From Asparagopsis taxiformis (lineage: Eukaryota; Rhodophyta; Florideophyceae; Bonnemaisoniales; Bonnemaisoniaceae), in contig JALQPE010000578.1 of NCBI GenBank assembly GCA_030407315.1, positions 62,001 to 126,000 of the forward strand: a stretch of DNA of 64,000 bases, in the 5' to 3' direction. The notes under the pieces are model-generated. The model was not told the DNA's origin. It saw only the letters and a program-made list of their open reading frames with translations, and searched no databases. Below are positions 9,201 to 18,786 of this stretch, piece by piece (positions within the stretch are counted from its first letter, which is position 1; every line of letters begins with the position of its first letter). The translations under genes and the position numbers were made by a program.

Positions 9201-9992
9201 ATACTATGTGCGACCAGTCTGCGGCATCCAATTCTAGCTGCGAAATCATCATCGTTTGTGTCGAACGACGTGAAACTCGGGGACGGAAAAGCAGAAATCA
9301 TGATCCTCACCGGTCCGAATGCGGGCGGTAAATCCACATTGGCACGTCAAATCGCGCTGGGTGTTATTCTTGCGCAGCTTGGCTGCTACGTTCCTGCAGA
9401 ATCATTCATGCTTCGACCATTTGATGACATATTTGTGCGCATGGGCGCTAGTGACGATCTTGCACGCGGACGTTCGACGTTCATGGTTGAAATGGAAGAG
9501 GTCGGTAACATTCTAAACAATGCCAACGAGCGGTCTCTTGTGATCGCGGATGAGGTTGGGCGTGGAACGTCTACTCATGACGGATATGCAGTTGCGTACG
9601 CATCGCTGGACCACATTGCGCGGGTGAACAGGTCGATTACGGTATTCTCCACACACTATTCGCATCTGGGTGAGGACATTGTGTCACTGGGCAACGAGGG
9701 CCGTTTAGCGGCAGCTTTGTATGAAATGGGCGCTATTGTGGATGAGAAAACTAAGAAAATCACGTTTCTGTACAAGCTACATGAGGGGTGCAGCGGCGAT
9801 TCTCGAGGCATTTATTGTGCACGCGTTGCAGGTATCCCGGAGAGCATTGCGCAAGATGCCGAGAAAGCTGCGACTACGTTTGATCAGTCGCTAGCGGCTC
9901 GTCTTACAGCAAACAAGTTTTGCAGGATTCTAAGAGGACTGGAGGAGGCGGATGACGAAGCGGCACGCGTCTTAACGGAAGTATTGAAGTAG
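6252..9992 (+). CDS. MSH6: DNA mismatch repair protein MSH6
   Basis: 1246 residues, a usual MSH6 length. MSH6 pairs with MSH2 as MutS-alpha and recognises base mismatches and small loops in nuclear DNA. The N-terminus carries a PCNA-interaction box, QKTILSFF (residues 22-29), followed by an acidic, Lys-rich disordered tail to about residue 290. The mismatch-contacting motif is intact, with Phe327-Tyr328-Glu329 in KGKFYELYD. Lever and clamp regions follow, then the ATPase with Walker A GPNAGGKST (1021-1029) and Walker B Asp1100-Glu1101 in LVIADEVGRGTST. The Phe-x-Glu motif together with the PCNA box separates it from MSH2 and MSH3. Intronless; no defect seen. Confidence 0.95.
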   Translation: MHPTPKSSAKSKRTPGSDKKKQKTILSFFSKTSSAKASPFSKPTLASTNQSSPQITPTTTVPPSEKPERTTARKTRSALRGADAAKLKRELFSENDPDPSARRVKRRKILLDDDDDLSDDDEPALQPRTNIFSAEPPSRGHKSARVDDDNQSKSDVDMEDDYQPPKNEQEDDSEASAGEDEEAGDEEKEKSPPEKIVQQNGKSFDFSLVTCHDRTSGKPPPQPVPLTKQRKQAREKLAGLVDVNNAVGSEQGGWCERHPWSINIRDAKKRLPSDPDYDKSTLYVPPSELHETSRYSNKGGLSPFQRQFWSIKKDNYDIVIFFKKGKFYELYDIDADIGHKHLGLNFTKGGRVDMRCCGVPEMSFEKHCSRLIEFGFKVGKVEQTETANAAEKRKRGGGSNKSAVCERTLVRILTKGTVTDEKLLRDHRARYVLAIAERDEDLTLPESNASTVVADEAASQAELTRTLGICYVDVASGSINIGELRDDFRLSKTERLVTFLRPQEIVVDLSKSSERVANIVKWTSNKSGTDVIDTACKNGLTMMTDEWLAKYLSNASSSPEHKKEYARVCSYLQKFPLGCRAFGGMAAHLRSLIIDKETLSLGNYNLFSASSDSNNDSEGANSGLPKQSSKRLRMDAPTFQNLEILSSNVDNSELGALISFVDRAYTPAGRRLMRKWISEPLVCSEQIEDRLQAIEDIHRLEDEDGGRTIKEILKQLKTKKDLERALPKLHQQATVNDSAVMFDDSNKRRVKDFVAVLRSLENSLVALENLHEALDGVGAKSQHLNFICSLGGGVPTDSAEKLQYFLGEAFDLAKAEDEGEIVPKTGAVPLYDGHHQASAAIEAKFDKELKYWQQELRDRSIKFYHRGREPYQLEIKVNTLKGKNVPSDFELASESKVVKRFYTPTTKKLVRKHTEATEAFEEACRGVARDMMRQFDNEYQTWSSISRACAEVDALMGLAAASRDEGSGPMCRPKILPNSHAAPILCATSLRHPILAAKSSSFVSNDVKLGDGKAEIMILTGPNAGGKSTLARQIALGVILAQLGCYVPAESFMLRPFDDIFVRMGASDDLARGRSTFMVEMEEVGNILNNANERSLVIADEVGRGTSTHDGYAVAYASLDHIARVNRSITVFSTHYSHLGEDIVSLGNEGRLAAALYEMGAIVDEKTKKITFLYKLHEGCSGDSRGIYCARVAGIPESIAQDAEKAATTFDQSLAARLTANKFCRILRGLEEADDEAARVLTEVLK

Positions 9993-10419
9993 CATTGCGG
10001 AGCTTTGGAGTTTGTCTAGCCCGATTGGGAATGTGCTGTTGACGCAAAGTGTCGATCGGGGGAATATTCATTTTACCGATTATATGCAAAACGTGTCGTA
10101 GTAATACTGATAGGGAATATCGCGGGTACCAATCACGCATCGATTGTGTTGTGTAAAGTCTAATTGACCCAATTATTGATGTTTGTTGTTTGACAGTCTG
10201 TCCAGAATCTCGTTGATGACGTGTATGAGCGCTGGCAAGTGCCGCACGATGAATAGGATGCATGCGCGGCTGGTGCGGCATATTCGTGCTACCAGCTTGC
10301 ATCAACCTGAAGTAGCCTGACAAGCTTGGGCCCTCAATGAGCCAGTGAGAACTTCCCAAATCCGTTTCTCCTGCTCAATATGTTTATCAGTGAGATCGCA
10401 ATATCTCGTGGTCAAACAA

Positions 10420-10587
10420 CTACCGATACAACTTTTGAGATTCTCTTCCATCCATAGACTCACCATTACCAAGATATCCCCTGTCTGCATATCGCACATC
10501 ATATCTCTGTATAAACCCCCAGCAACCATCTGGCAATTTACATGTAACCTTATAACCTTGAGCACAATCATCTCTTTCTGCGCGCAT
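10420..10587 (-). pseudogene. Possible relic of a secreted beta-sandwich module
   Basis: This minus-strand frame contains GYKVTC, then an aromatic/charged stretch, DVRYADRGYLGNGES and a stop. The order and spacing resemble the first module of the 4534-5655 protein (YSIRC ... VARRTEHVVPYFANGDS). There is no signal peptide. The frame runs back into the promoter and first codons of the plus-strand gene at 10619, and coding-like residues continue in another frame down to 10302, as in a decayed copy. It could also be chance. Confidence 0.25.
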
Positions 10588-10618
10588 AGACGCACACCGT
10601 CTACAACGACTTTCAGAA

Positions 10619-13600
10619 ATGGCGAAACATGTGCTATGCTCCCTGCTAGTCAGTAGTATACTGCCACTCGCGTTGTGCAATTTCACACGAGAAAACATCT
10701 TCAACGATTGTTTCTCAACAACTGATCAAGTGAGCATCCTACCGGACACCCGTCTATCCGTTCTCAACCCATGGCTAGCTGAAACAGAGTCATTCCAGCG
10801 ACTGGTTGCCGCCGGTTGCGGACCGGACCGCGATGCCGGCGCAGTCTGTCAGGACAAGCCTGCCATCGGCTCCGGTCTGGCGCAGTTGTCTCCGACGATG
10901 TTTCTGGGATTGACCGATCGTGGACCCAATCAAGATTGTGAAGATCTGTTCGAAATCGACCCGGCCAGATATGCAGAGGCGGCCGGAAAGAAGGGTAAGG
11001 GATTTCCCGTGCCTGAATTCGCTCCGACTATCGTGCATTTCAGTCCGGATGATTCTACTAGACAATTGAATCTGCTCAAGACCGTTCCGTTGCGCGGTAT
11101 GGATGGCCATCCTATCACAGGTTTGTCCAATTCGGATCGTGATGACACGCCGTATGCAGCTGATTGTATCGGTAATGTTCTGGACTATGATCCGTCCGGG
11201 TTGGATACGGAGGATTTGGCACGCATTCCTGGCACGGATTATGTTGCTATTGTGGATGAGTATTCACCGTCGGTTGTGATTGCTGATTTCCAAACTGGTG
11301 TCATTGTTGCACGACATGTTCCGTTGTCATTGGGTCCGGTGCTTGAGAATGCTAGATACCCAATCGTAGCCGATATTCCTGATGTTTATACGAATCGCAG
11401 AAAGAACCGTGGCTTTGAAGGTGTTGTTGTAGACACGGATGGCAAATACGTCATTGCTATTCTGCAATCGCCTATGCTCGGAGAAGATGAGGATGCAACT
11501 GAGAACAATGCTATTATTCGTTGCGCCTATTTCAACATTGTGTCCATTGAGGATGGTGTTCCATCGTTGAAGTATTCCTATTCATTCATCATTGAAGCAT
11601 CTGCGCCATCCGCATACGTTGACAAATCAAATGTGCCGAAAGACATGAAATACTCTGGTGGCCAACATCTCGCTTATGAAAAGTTTATCGCATTGGAGCG
11701 AGCAAAGGGCCAGGTGAAATTGTTCTACATCGACTTCTCCGAGGCGACGCATCTCGACGATACGGAATTTGCAGACAATCTCGGATTGGAATCGGGCACG
11801 AATGGATTGAAACGAGCGTCACAATTGGGCATTCGTGCCGCAACCAAGATCCTGGTATGGGACTCTTTCCCGATCGTCGGCGGCTCCAAGGACTTTAGCG
11901 GCGGATTCAAACAGGAGGGCTTTGTCATCGACATGGTCGACGAGACCAAGCTGTGGATCATCGACGACAATGATTTCGGACTAGAGAACAATGAAAACGT
12001 CGAAATGCGCAAAATGTCTCTCGGACGATCTAGAATGGGTGCAACCGTTTGTAAACTACCCGACCATCCGCCGACGCCATCCATGAACATCGAACCGACG
12101 CGCAGTATCAGACTGACCAATTCGCAAACACTGCGCATCTCATCTGAAATTGACGGCGGAGCGGCCGAAAATCTGGACGTGCACGAAGATTTACAACGCG
12201 CCTATGTCGCGAACACACTGCAAGCGAGTCTGGACATGTACGACCTGTCCACAACGGTGCCCACGTTTCTGGACTCATACACGGCGGGCGTGGGGTACAA
12301 GCCGACATCGGCGAGTGTGTGCGAAGAGTTTGGTTTTGTCGCCGTGGCACTTGAGAACGACGAAGATGAAACGGCACCCGGTCGTATCGATATTCTTACA
12401 ACGGATCTGAAAGTATTCCGACGCATCGTCAAAGAAGATTGTATTCTACCCGACCATGTGGCATGGTCACCGACGTGTCTCTTCCTCGTCGCGGCATGCG
12501 AGGGCGAAGGAGCGGATGTGCGCGGCGGGATTCTTGTCGGTGACTTTGGGGGCGCTGCTGGAGAGCGATTCCGGGGCGCCACGGTGGCGACGTTTGACAA
12601 ATACGACGCGATTGCTGATATCGTTGTGGAGAACGGGATCCGATTAATTGAGTCGAACAAGCCGAGCGTGGACTTTGAACCGGAGTATGGGGTGGTGCCT
12701 GGTAATCATGCGTTTGTGACGCTACAGGAGAACAATGCCATTGCGGTTGTGGATTTGCAGGAAGCGGTGGTGGCAGAAGTGAAACCGATCGGATATATCG
12801 AGAGAAGTCGAGTTGGATTTGGTTTGGATGCTTCGAATCGAGATGATGGAATTCATATCGCGAATTATGCGTTCTTGTACGGAATGCCGCAGCCGGACGC
12901 AATTGGATTCTATCGGGCTAACGACGGCGGAGCGTATTTGGTGTTTGTGAATGAGGGCGATGCAAAGGACGATGCCGAGGAGGCGCGCGGAGCGGATATT
13001 ACAGATGCGGATGAGTTGGGTCGGTCGGCGGTGCCTGGGTTGAAGGAGCTAGTTGAGGATGATGCACTGCTTGGACGGTTGAAATTCTCGACGATCATGG
13101 GCTTCGATGAAGAGACGAACACGCAGATGAAGATGTTCCACTTTGGGTCGAGATCGTTTAGTATCATGTCGGTGAACGGGAGCGTTGTATTCGACTCTGG
13201 AGAGTGGTTTGCTCGGATTGAAGAGCGATTCTTCGCGCGTATTTTCAACTCGAATGGGTTTGATGACGAGGATCTTTCACTTTCTCAAGAGGATTTGTTT
13301 GACGATCGGTAAGTTTGTGCAAGCATACAAGATTGGACGGCAAGGCATTGTGAGCGATCTATTCTGACACGATTTTTTTCCACGCCTGCTCGTAGGTCGG
13401 ACGACAAGGGAATGGAGCCTGAATCGCTGTCGTTGATGAAAGTCGAAGAGCGAACGTATGCATTCATCGGGTTCGAACGTGCATCTATCATAGTTGTGTT
13501 CGACATCACACTTCCAGCAGCGCCAGTGTTTATTGACGCGGTCTCGAACCATCCGTCAAATGTGAGTGTTGCGCAATTATTCGCGCAGGGTCAACAAGGT

Positions 13601-13702
13601 GACATGGACCCAGAGGGGCTATTCGCCTCGAGCAAGCTGCACAAGCTGATTGTTGGCGGCTCTGTGTCGAATACGTTGAGCACATATGACATTGAGATGT
13701 GA
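10619..13702 (+). CDS. Secreted esterase-like phytase / choice-of-anchor I protein (two exons)
   Basis: Exon 1 is 10619-13308 and exon 2 is 13396-13702. The 87-base intron (13309-13395) has donor GTAAGT and acceptor CTCGTAG; without splicing the frame stops at 13310-13312. The joined protein has 998 residues. A signal peptide (about 1-20) is followed by a domain at about 55-470 like the esterase-like activity of phytase family (LTDRGPNQDCED, then a six-bladed beta pattern). A C-terminal choice-of-anchor I-type beta-propeller (about 495-998) has LRISSEIDGGAAENLDVHED, DGIHIANYAFLYGMPQPD and, over the splice, RSDDKGMEPESL. That last motif is conserved in the family (SDDKGxEPE) and supports the intron. 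It probably acts outside the cell on phosphate esters or as an adhesion protein; the substrate is unknown. Confidence 0.75.
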
Positions 13703-13997
13703 GTAGCAACAAAGTAAACAGCGACGATATATCGGCATGCACTACAGTATACCAACCTTGTTGTATCCCAATGAGACAAAACGTATTGGCGCCTCGAGTC
13801 TCCGGCACTGGTGCAACCACGATCATGCCACGTGTGCATCCAAACGAAGCAAAACGCGATGGTGTGTGTAAGTAGACACGCCTTACTATCAACACCAGTG
13901 TGTATTGTTACCATCGCACCATGCCATTCGGTCGGCCCTATATCAACAACGCGCCGCCTCGAGCGCCGCCATCCCGCATCTCCAAACCATCCACACA
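13703..13997. other. Intergenic region
   Basis: 295 bases between two plus-strand genes for secreted proteins. It presumably holds the promoter of the Cys-rich gene. Nothing else was recognised. Confidence 0.4.
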
Positions 13998-15278
13998 ATG
14001 AGCTCATCCCACTGCATCGCACTACTCGTCTTGGTGCTCGTGCACGCCGCATCGGCGCACGTGCTGAGCCAACGCTCGGTCGCGTCGGACGACTCTACGC
14101 TCGCGCTGCAACTCGCACGCCAGATGCACGCACAAATCCCGCACGTGTCCACGCAGGAGCGTGCGGCGGCGCCGTTCACGGGCTTCAATCTGGAGAACTG
14201 CACGGCGACGGGGCCGCGGTCCCAATGCGTGGCGCCGCGTCTGTGCCAGAAGGGTAAGAAACCAAAGGACTGTCGCATCACAGACCGCGACTGTCTGGCG
14301 TGCCAGCCCGGCGACACGGATTGTTTCTGCGTCAATCCGGACCCGGAAACGAGCCGTTGCGAATGCGCGGATCCGAGGTGTGACGAGGGCGAGTTTTGTG
14401 CAACGCCCTTCCTCTTCTCCACCGCCAACAGTCTTTGCATTTCGGTGCTGGAATGGAAGTATTTCGACCAGATTCGATGCGAATGCGTCAATCAGGAAAA
14501 GTGCTTCAACGATCGCGATTCGTGCACCTGCGTCGGCGACCGCGTCTGTGGCGTCGAGAACGACGGCGAGCCGTTTTCGGAATGCACCTTCAAGGACGTC
14601 GGCAAATGCACGTGCATTAATCAGAACAACGATGAGCGGATGTGCTCGTGCGATGACGAATGCACACACCCCGAAGAAGTGTGCGTTGTGGAACGCGAGG
14701 CGTTTGAGCAGGATCCCACGTTACAGAATGGTGAATGCTTCTCCATGATCGCGTTGGACACTAAATTTAATCAGAAGAAATTTATGATGTTGTCGTGTGC
14801 GACTCCAGAGCCGACATTTGTACCGCGCCCGATTGTTGACAAGCCGGCCTCGCCCGTTCCGGAAAAAACGCCGTTGCCGTCGCGCAGCCCCGCCGCGTCG
14901 TTCCAGCCGCCGTCCGGCACCAATACGGAACGTAGCACTGATTCGTGCATCGACGTCGCTTTGCTCGGCGACTTTGACCGCCGACAATTGGTGTTTGCCG
15001 AACACCGCTCGCGAAACGTGCTGTGCGACGCGCAGGGCAGCTGCGCAACGCACGGACATATGGTGCATTATCGGGGCGTCGCTATGATGATGGGCAGTTA
15101 CTGCGATCTAGTCGGCGGCTGTGTGCGCGAAACACGCCTGGTGAATAGCCCGCGGTATCGACGCGCCATGCGTGTCGCGTCCAGGACTGAGGGTCTGGCG
15201 TTTACAGCGCTGGCAGCTAGATATGAAACGCGCAGCGAGGAAGCCGTTTTGTCGGCGGCGGTTCGAATGGGCTTGTAA
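13998..15278 (+). CDS. Secreted Cys-rich protein of unknown function
   Basis: 426 residues from ATG 13998, chosen because MSSSHCIALLVLVLVHAASA is a textbook signal peptide; the frame opens 93 bases earlier. Residues from about 60 to 275 hold over 30 cysteines, many as CxC, CxCxxxxxC and CRCEC-like groups, with acidic residues between them. This suggests an extracellular disulfide-rich, possibly metal-binding, region. A Pro/Ser/Thr linker (about 275-330) leads to a C-terminal domain with NVLCDAQGSCATHGHMVHY, MGSYC and VNSPRYRRAM, whose pattern I do not recognise. There is no transmembrane segment or GPI signal. It lies directly after another secreted-protein gene on the same strand. Confidence 0.7.
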   Translation: MSSSHCIALLVLVLVHAASAHVLSQRSVASDDSTLALQLARQMHAQIPHVSTQERAAAPFTGFNLENCTATGPRSQCVAPRLCQKGKKPKDCRITDRDCLACQPGDTDCFCVNPDPETSRCECADPRCDEGEFCATPFLFSTANSLCISVLEWKYFDQIRCECVNQEKCFNDRDSCTCVGDRVCGVENDGEPFSECTFKDVGKCTCINQNNDERMCSCDDECTHPEEVCVVEREAFEQDPTLQNGECFSMIALDTKFNQKKFMMLSCATPEPTFVPRPIVDKPASPVPEKTPLPSRSPAASFQPPSGTNTERSTDSCIDVALLGDFDRRQLVFAEHRSRNVLCDAQGSCATHGHMVHYRGVAMMMGSYCDLVGGCVRETRLVNSPRYRRAMRVASRTEGLAFTALAARYETRSEEAVLSAAVRMGL

Positions 15279-16539
15279 TATTTTCTCTCGTTTTGCGATG
15301 TGTAAAGGGTTTAGTATGATGATGAGCTTTCCGCGCTGCTGCATTGTCAGAAGCGGCAGATTGAAACGCGCGTGCTATTGCGGTGGCTAGCGACGCCTGC
15401 GCGGCGCGCGGATATTTGTGCTGGCTGTGCATGCCTGACGCTTGCGAGTCGGTAGCATTTGTGGAGCATATTGCTGATTTGCCGCGTGGCATTGTTGAAA
15501 GTGACCAATCCTCGTTGGACGTTTGCTGTATTACGCCCAATTCACCGCTTGGCGAAAGGGCACCGGTGCACAACCAATCGTAGCTTATGACGTGATGGCA
15601 TAATCTACTCGTGAGGTATCGTACGTGATTGTCATAATGCGGCGCATGCAAATGTGACTGTTCAACGCTATTCTATTTGTCGAAAATCAACCAATCATAA
15701 ATTGCCCCATGTCTAGACTTTCCACGACTCACCATCCATGCGACGCTGGATGCGTGCAAGATATGTAGATGCTGCTCGAGTTATTAGAATCGCTCGTCCA
15801 TTCCACATCCATGACCATGTCGTGGTGTCGTTTATCGACAACGCTTTATGCAAAATCCCCCATCGTATTCATTTGGTCATGTACAGCAATGCCGGCGTTT
15901 CATTATGACCCCGCGTCCAGCCGTGTTCAACGCTTGCTGATCAAAAGTTATTGCGCCTCCCAGAGCATGCATCCCGTTCAATGGACTGTGCAATTTCGCA
16001 AACGCACAACCTGTAGTATGCTGAATATAGATCTCGCTTCGATATCTAACGCCAACATGTGCGTGCATTTGTGCCAACCTCAGCATACTGCTCTTTCACG
16101 CAATTATCGATCCCACTTGTTCAGCATGATTATTATAGACGACGCCCCTTCCCTGATCGGCGACAATTGGTCTACTACGCACCGCAACTCACAGTTTTGT
16201 AGGGAGCCGACGTTGCCTCACGTCAACGAATACAGTGCCTTGTACAGCGCGCGGATCACTCATCTGTCAACATATCCCTCGATCAAACTATCAATTGCAT
16301 CATTACACGTGTCGCGTATAGGTTGCAAAAAAATTGAACACATTTCAATTAGTTGGGAAATATTTCATAAATCGAAACGCTTTCCAAAATTGTATCTCAA
16401 ACTATGCTGAGATATGCGTCACATGTCGTATCTCACACGACCGAACACAACTGTCAACGCCAAATCAAGTTGTCCTTTTCACAATCCACTCGCCAGATCT
16501 TCAATTACACGCGCCACCGAGCGAACAACCGTTTTCGCC
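15279..16539. other. 1.26-kb region without a supported gene
   Basis: Holds a 213-codon open frame (15769-16410) whose His/Cys/Ser-rich translation looks non-coding. It also holds a perfect 10-base inverted repeat (16015-16024 and 16080-16089) with 55 bases between the arms. No RNA gene was recognised. The right end should contain the promoter of the gene at 16540. Confidence 0.4.
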
Positions 16540-16878
16540 ATGTCGCCCAAACAAATATGCTTTCTCTCCGCGCCAGCGCAACTCACCAATTTATCCGCTA
16601 GACGCTCTCTGCTGACGCCCAGCAAATGCGCGTCGCGCACCTATCGCCCCGCATCGACCCCCATTCGAATGGGCTTGATACCCTTCGTTCCAAACTGGAT
16701 TGCCCTTTCAGCATGGGCATTTGGCGTCTACCGATTCTATCTCGGATTCGATAAAACTTCATACCAGCGTTCGTATCGAGTCCCGCTCGCATTGGCATGG
16801 CCTCTTCTCTTTGCTATCAATGAAAGCTATCGCAAGAACTTTACAAAGAGCATCAAGGGCAGCGATGACTCCTTTTGA
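16540..16878 (+). CDS. Small plastid membrane protein, conserved type, function unknown
   Basis: 112 residues from ATG 16540; the frame is open further upstream, but the sequence there has no coding character. Residues 1-43 are basic and rich in Ser, Ala, Thr and Leu, fitting a chloroplast transit peptide. The mature part begins MGLIPFVPNWIALSAWAFG and has two hydrophobic segments, then SYRKNFTKSIKG. The pattern of an aromatic-rich helix, a GFDKT turn, a second helix with WP and a terminal NxSYRxNFxxxxxG resembles small thylakoid proteins shared by cyanobacteria and plastids. I cannot name the family. It is convergent with the lumenal FKBP gene. Confidence 0.6.
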   Translation: MSPKQICFLSAPAQLTNLSARRSLLTPSKCASRTYRPASTPIRMGLIPFVPNWIALSAWAFGVYRFYLGFDKTSYQRSYRVPLALAWPLLFAINESYRKNFTKSIKGSDDSF

Positions 16879-17188
16879 CATACACTTCCTCTAATGCCCC
16901 GTCAATGCGTCGCTGTTTTGCTCAGCTCCTGTCGAGTTGCAAACTACACAGGTGCTCACCACGAAAGTAGCATAGTTGCAAATCGGTTTGTGAGATTCCC
17001 ATGTAAACTTCATATTTCCTTCTCTTAATCAAAAGCACCTCTAATCACCCCACCCGATCCACCACGTCCACAACCCTCTACTTGACATTCACCAATTCAA
17101 AGCTGCACACACGCAAACAAATCCGCATCAACACAAACCGTCAGACACACATCTCTTCCCGCCGCACCGCATCAAAACAGCGCACAAC
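16879..17188. other. Convergent 3' intergenic region
   Basis: 310 bases between the 3' ends of two plastid-protein genes. Nothing specific was seen. Confidence 0.4.
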
Positions 17189-17866
17189 TCACTCAAAAAC
17201 AATCGTCGCATCGCGATTCGTCTCCAGCACGCTTAACAATCGTCTACGCGCGAAAAACTCCGTCACCGCCGGTTTCATATCCGGCGAAGAATACGCAATA
17301 GAAGGCGGCAAAACCGCTCTTCTCTTCCCACCGACGCGCATCCCGACCAGCGATTCGTTGACGCCGGGCACGACGTCCTTTGCGCCGACCTTGAAAATGA
17401 ACGGCGGACTGGAAGCATCGTCCAAATTGCTCTCGATTTTGATCCCGTTGAGACCGCGCAGACGCGACGTGTAGTACACAAACACCGTGGAGCCCATCTC
17501 CGCCGCTGCGCCCGACCCGACCGCTATGTCAAAGTACTGCAACCCCGATGCGGTTGTCACGACGCGATTCGACGCCGTCTCGTACAGACGATCCGGCAGG
17601 TTCTGCTCCGTCTTCTGCCCCGGCTTGTACGGCGACGAATACCCCGCCGCGGGCGTCGCGTCCAGCAATTGTGCCAATGCGAGCGATGCGTTTATTAGCA
17701 ACGCGCGGCGTGTTACAGACGCGCCGCTAGTCGCTGCTTGTCGCATGCTCGGTCGTTGACGTTTCACGCATTTCGCACCAGAAACCGCCGGCTTCCGCGC
17801 CGGTAATGGCGCGTGCAATTGAAAGGCGGCGGACGCCTTTGTGCGCGTCGATAGGGTCAGCCTCAT
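17189..17866 (-). CDS. Thylakoid-lumen FKBP-type peptidyl-prolyl isomerase
   Basis: 225 residues from ATG 17866 (MRLTLSTRTKAS). The leader is bipartite: a Ser/Ala/Arg/Lys-rich plastid transit region, then a twin-arginine lumenal signal VTRRALLINASLALAQLL with a cleavage-like ATPAAG. The FKBP domain (about 95-215) has ASGLQYFDIAVGSGA, VFVYYTSRL, FKVGAKDVVPGVNESLVGM and RRAVLPPSIAYSSPD, in the family order. Several active-site aromatics differ from canonical FKBP12, as is common in lumenal members, so isomerase activity is uncertain. The likely role is folding or assembly of photosynthetic complexes. It is divergent from the HINT gene, with 259 bases between starts. Confidence 0.82.
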   Translation of the reverse strand: MRLTLSTRTKASAAFQLHAPLPARKPAVSGAKCVKRQRPSMRQAATSGASVTRRALLINASLALAQLLDATPAAGYSSPYKPGQKTEQNLPDRLYETASNRVVTTASGLQYFDIAVGSGAAAEMGSTVFVYYTSRLRGLNGIKIESNLDDASSPPFIFKVGAKDVVPGVNESLVGMRVGGKRRAVLPPSIAYSSPDMKPAVTEFFARRRLLSVLETNRDATIVFE

Positions 17867-18053
17867 GTCGGATGCACCAGTCGCGCTGGCGTTGTGTTGC
17901 GGCGGATTGCGTCCGGGATTGATTGGTGCTTGACTTGGATATAATGATGATGGCGGAGATCGCGGCCAGATTTGCAATTATTTCAACCGTGACAAAGATG
18001 CATCATGTGACTAGCGCGTTACGGCCGCAACGCTCGGTCCAGCCGATACATAA

Positions 18054-18623
<570 letters not shown>

Positions 18624-18786
18624 ACTTTGATCTAGGATGTACTTGGTATGATCGTGTTGTCGCACTTGAATAAACACAATCATTTACAAGTTGGAGATGC
18701 TTATCATCACAAATTATTGCTCCCTGTTCACTGCTAGAGTAAGCAGGAGTGCCGCTACTGCTCTTCCTAAAGTGCTCAACCTAGTA

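Noticed and set aside
15769..16410. 213-codon plus-strand frame in a gene-poor region
   Set aside because: Cys/His/Ser-rich with no helix or strand pattern, no signal peptide and no codon bias; length alone is not enough.
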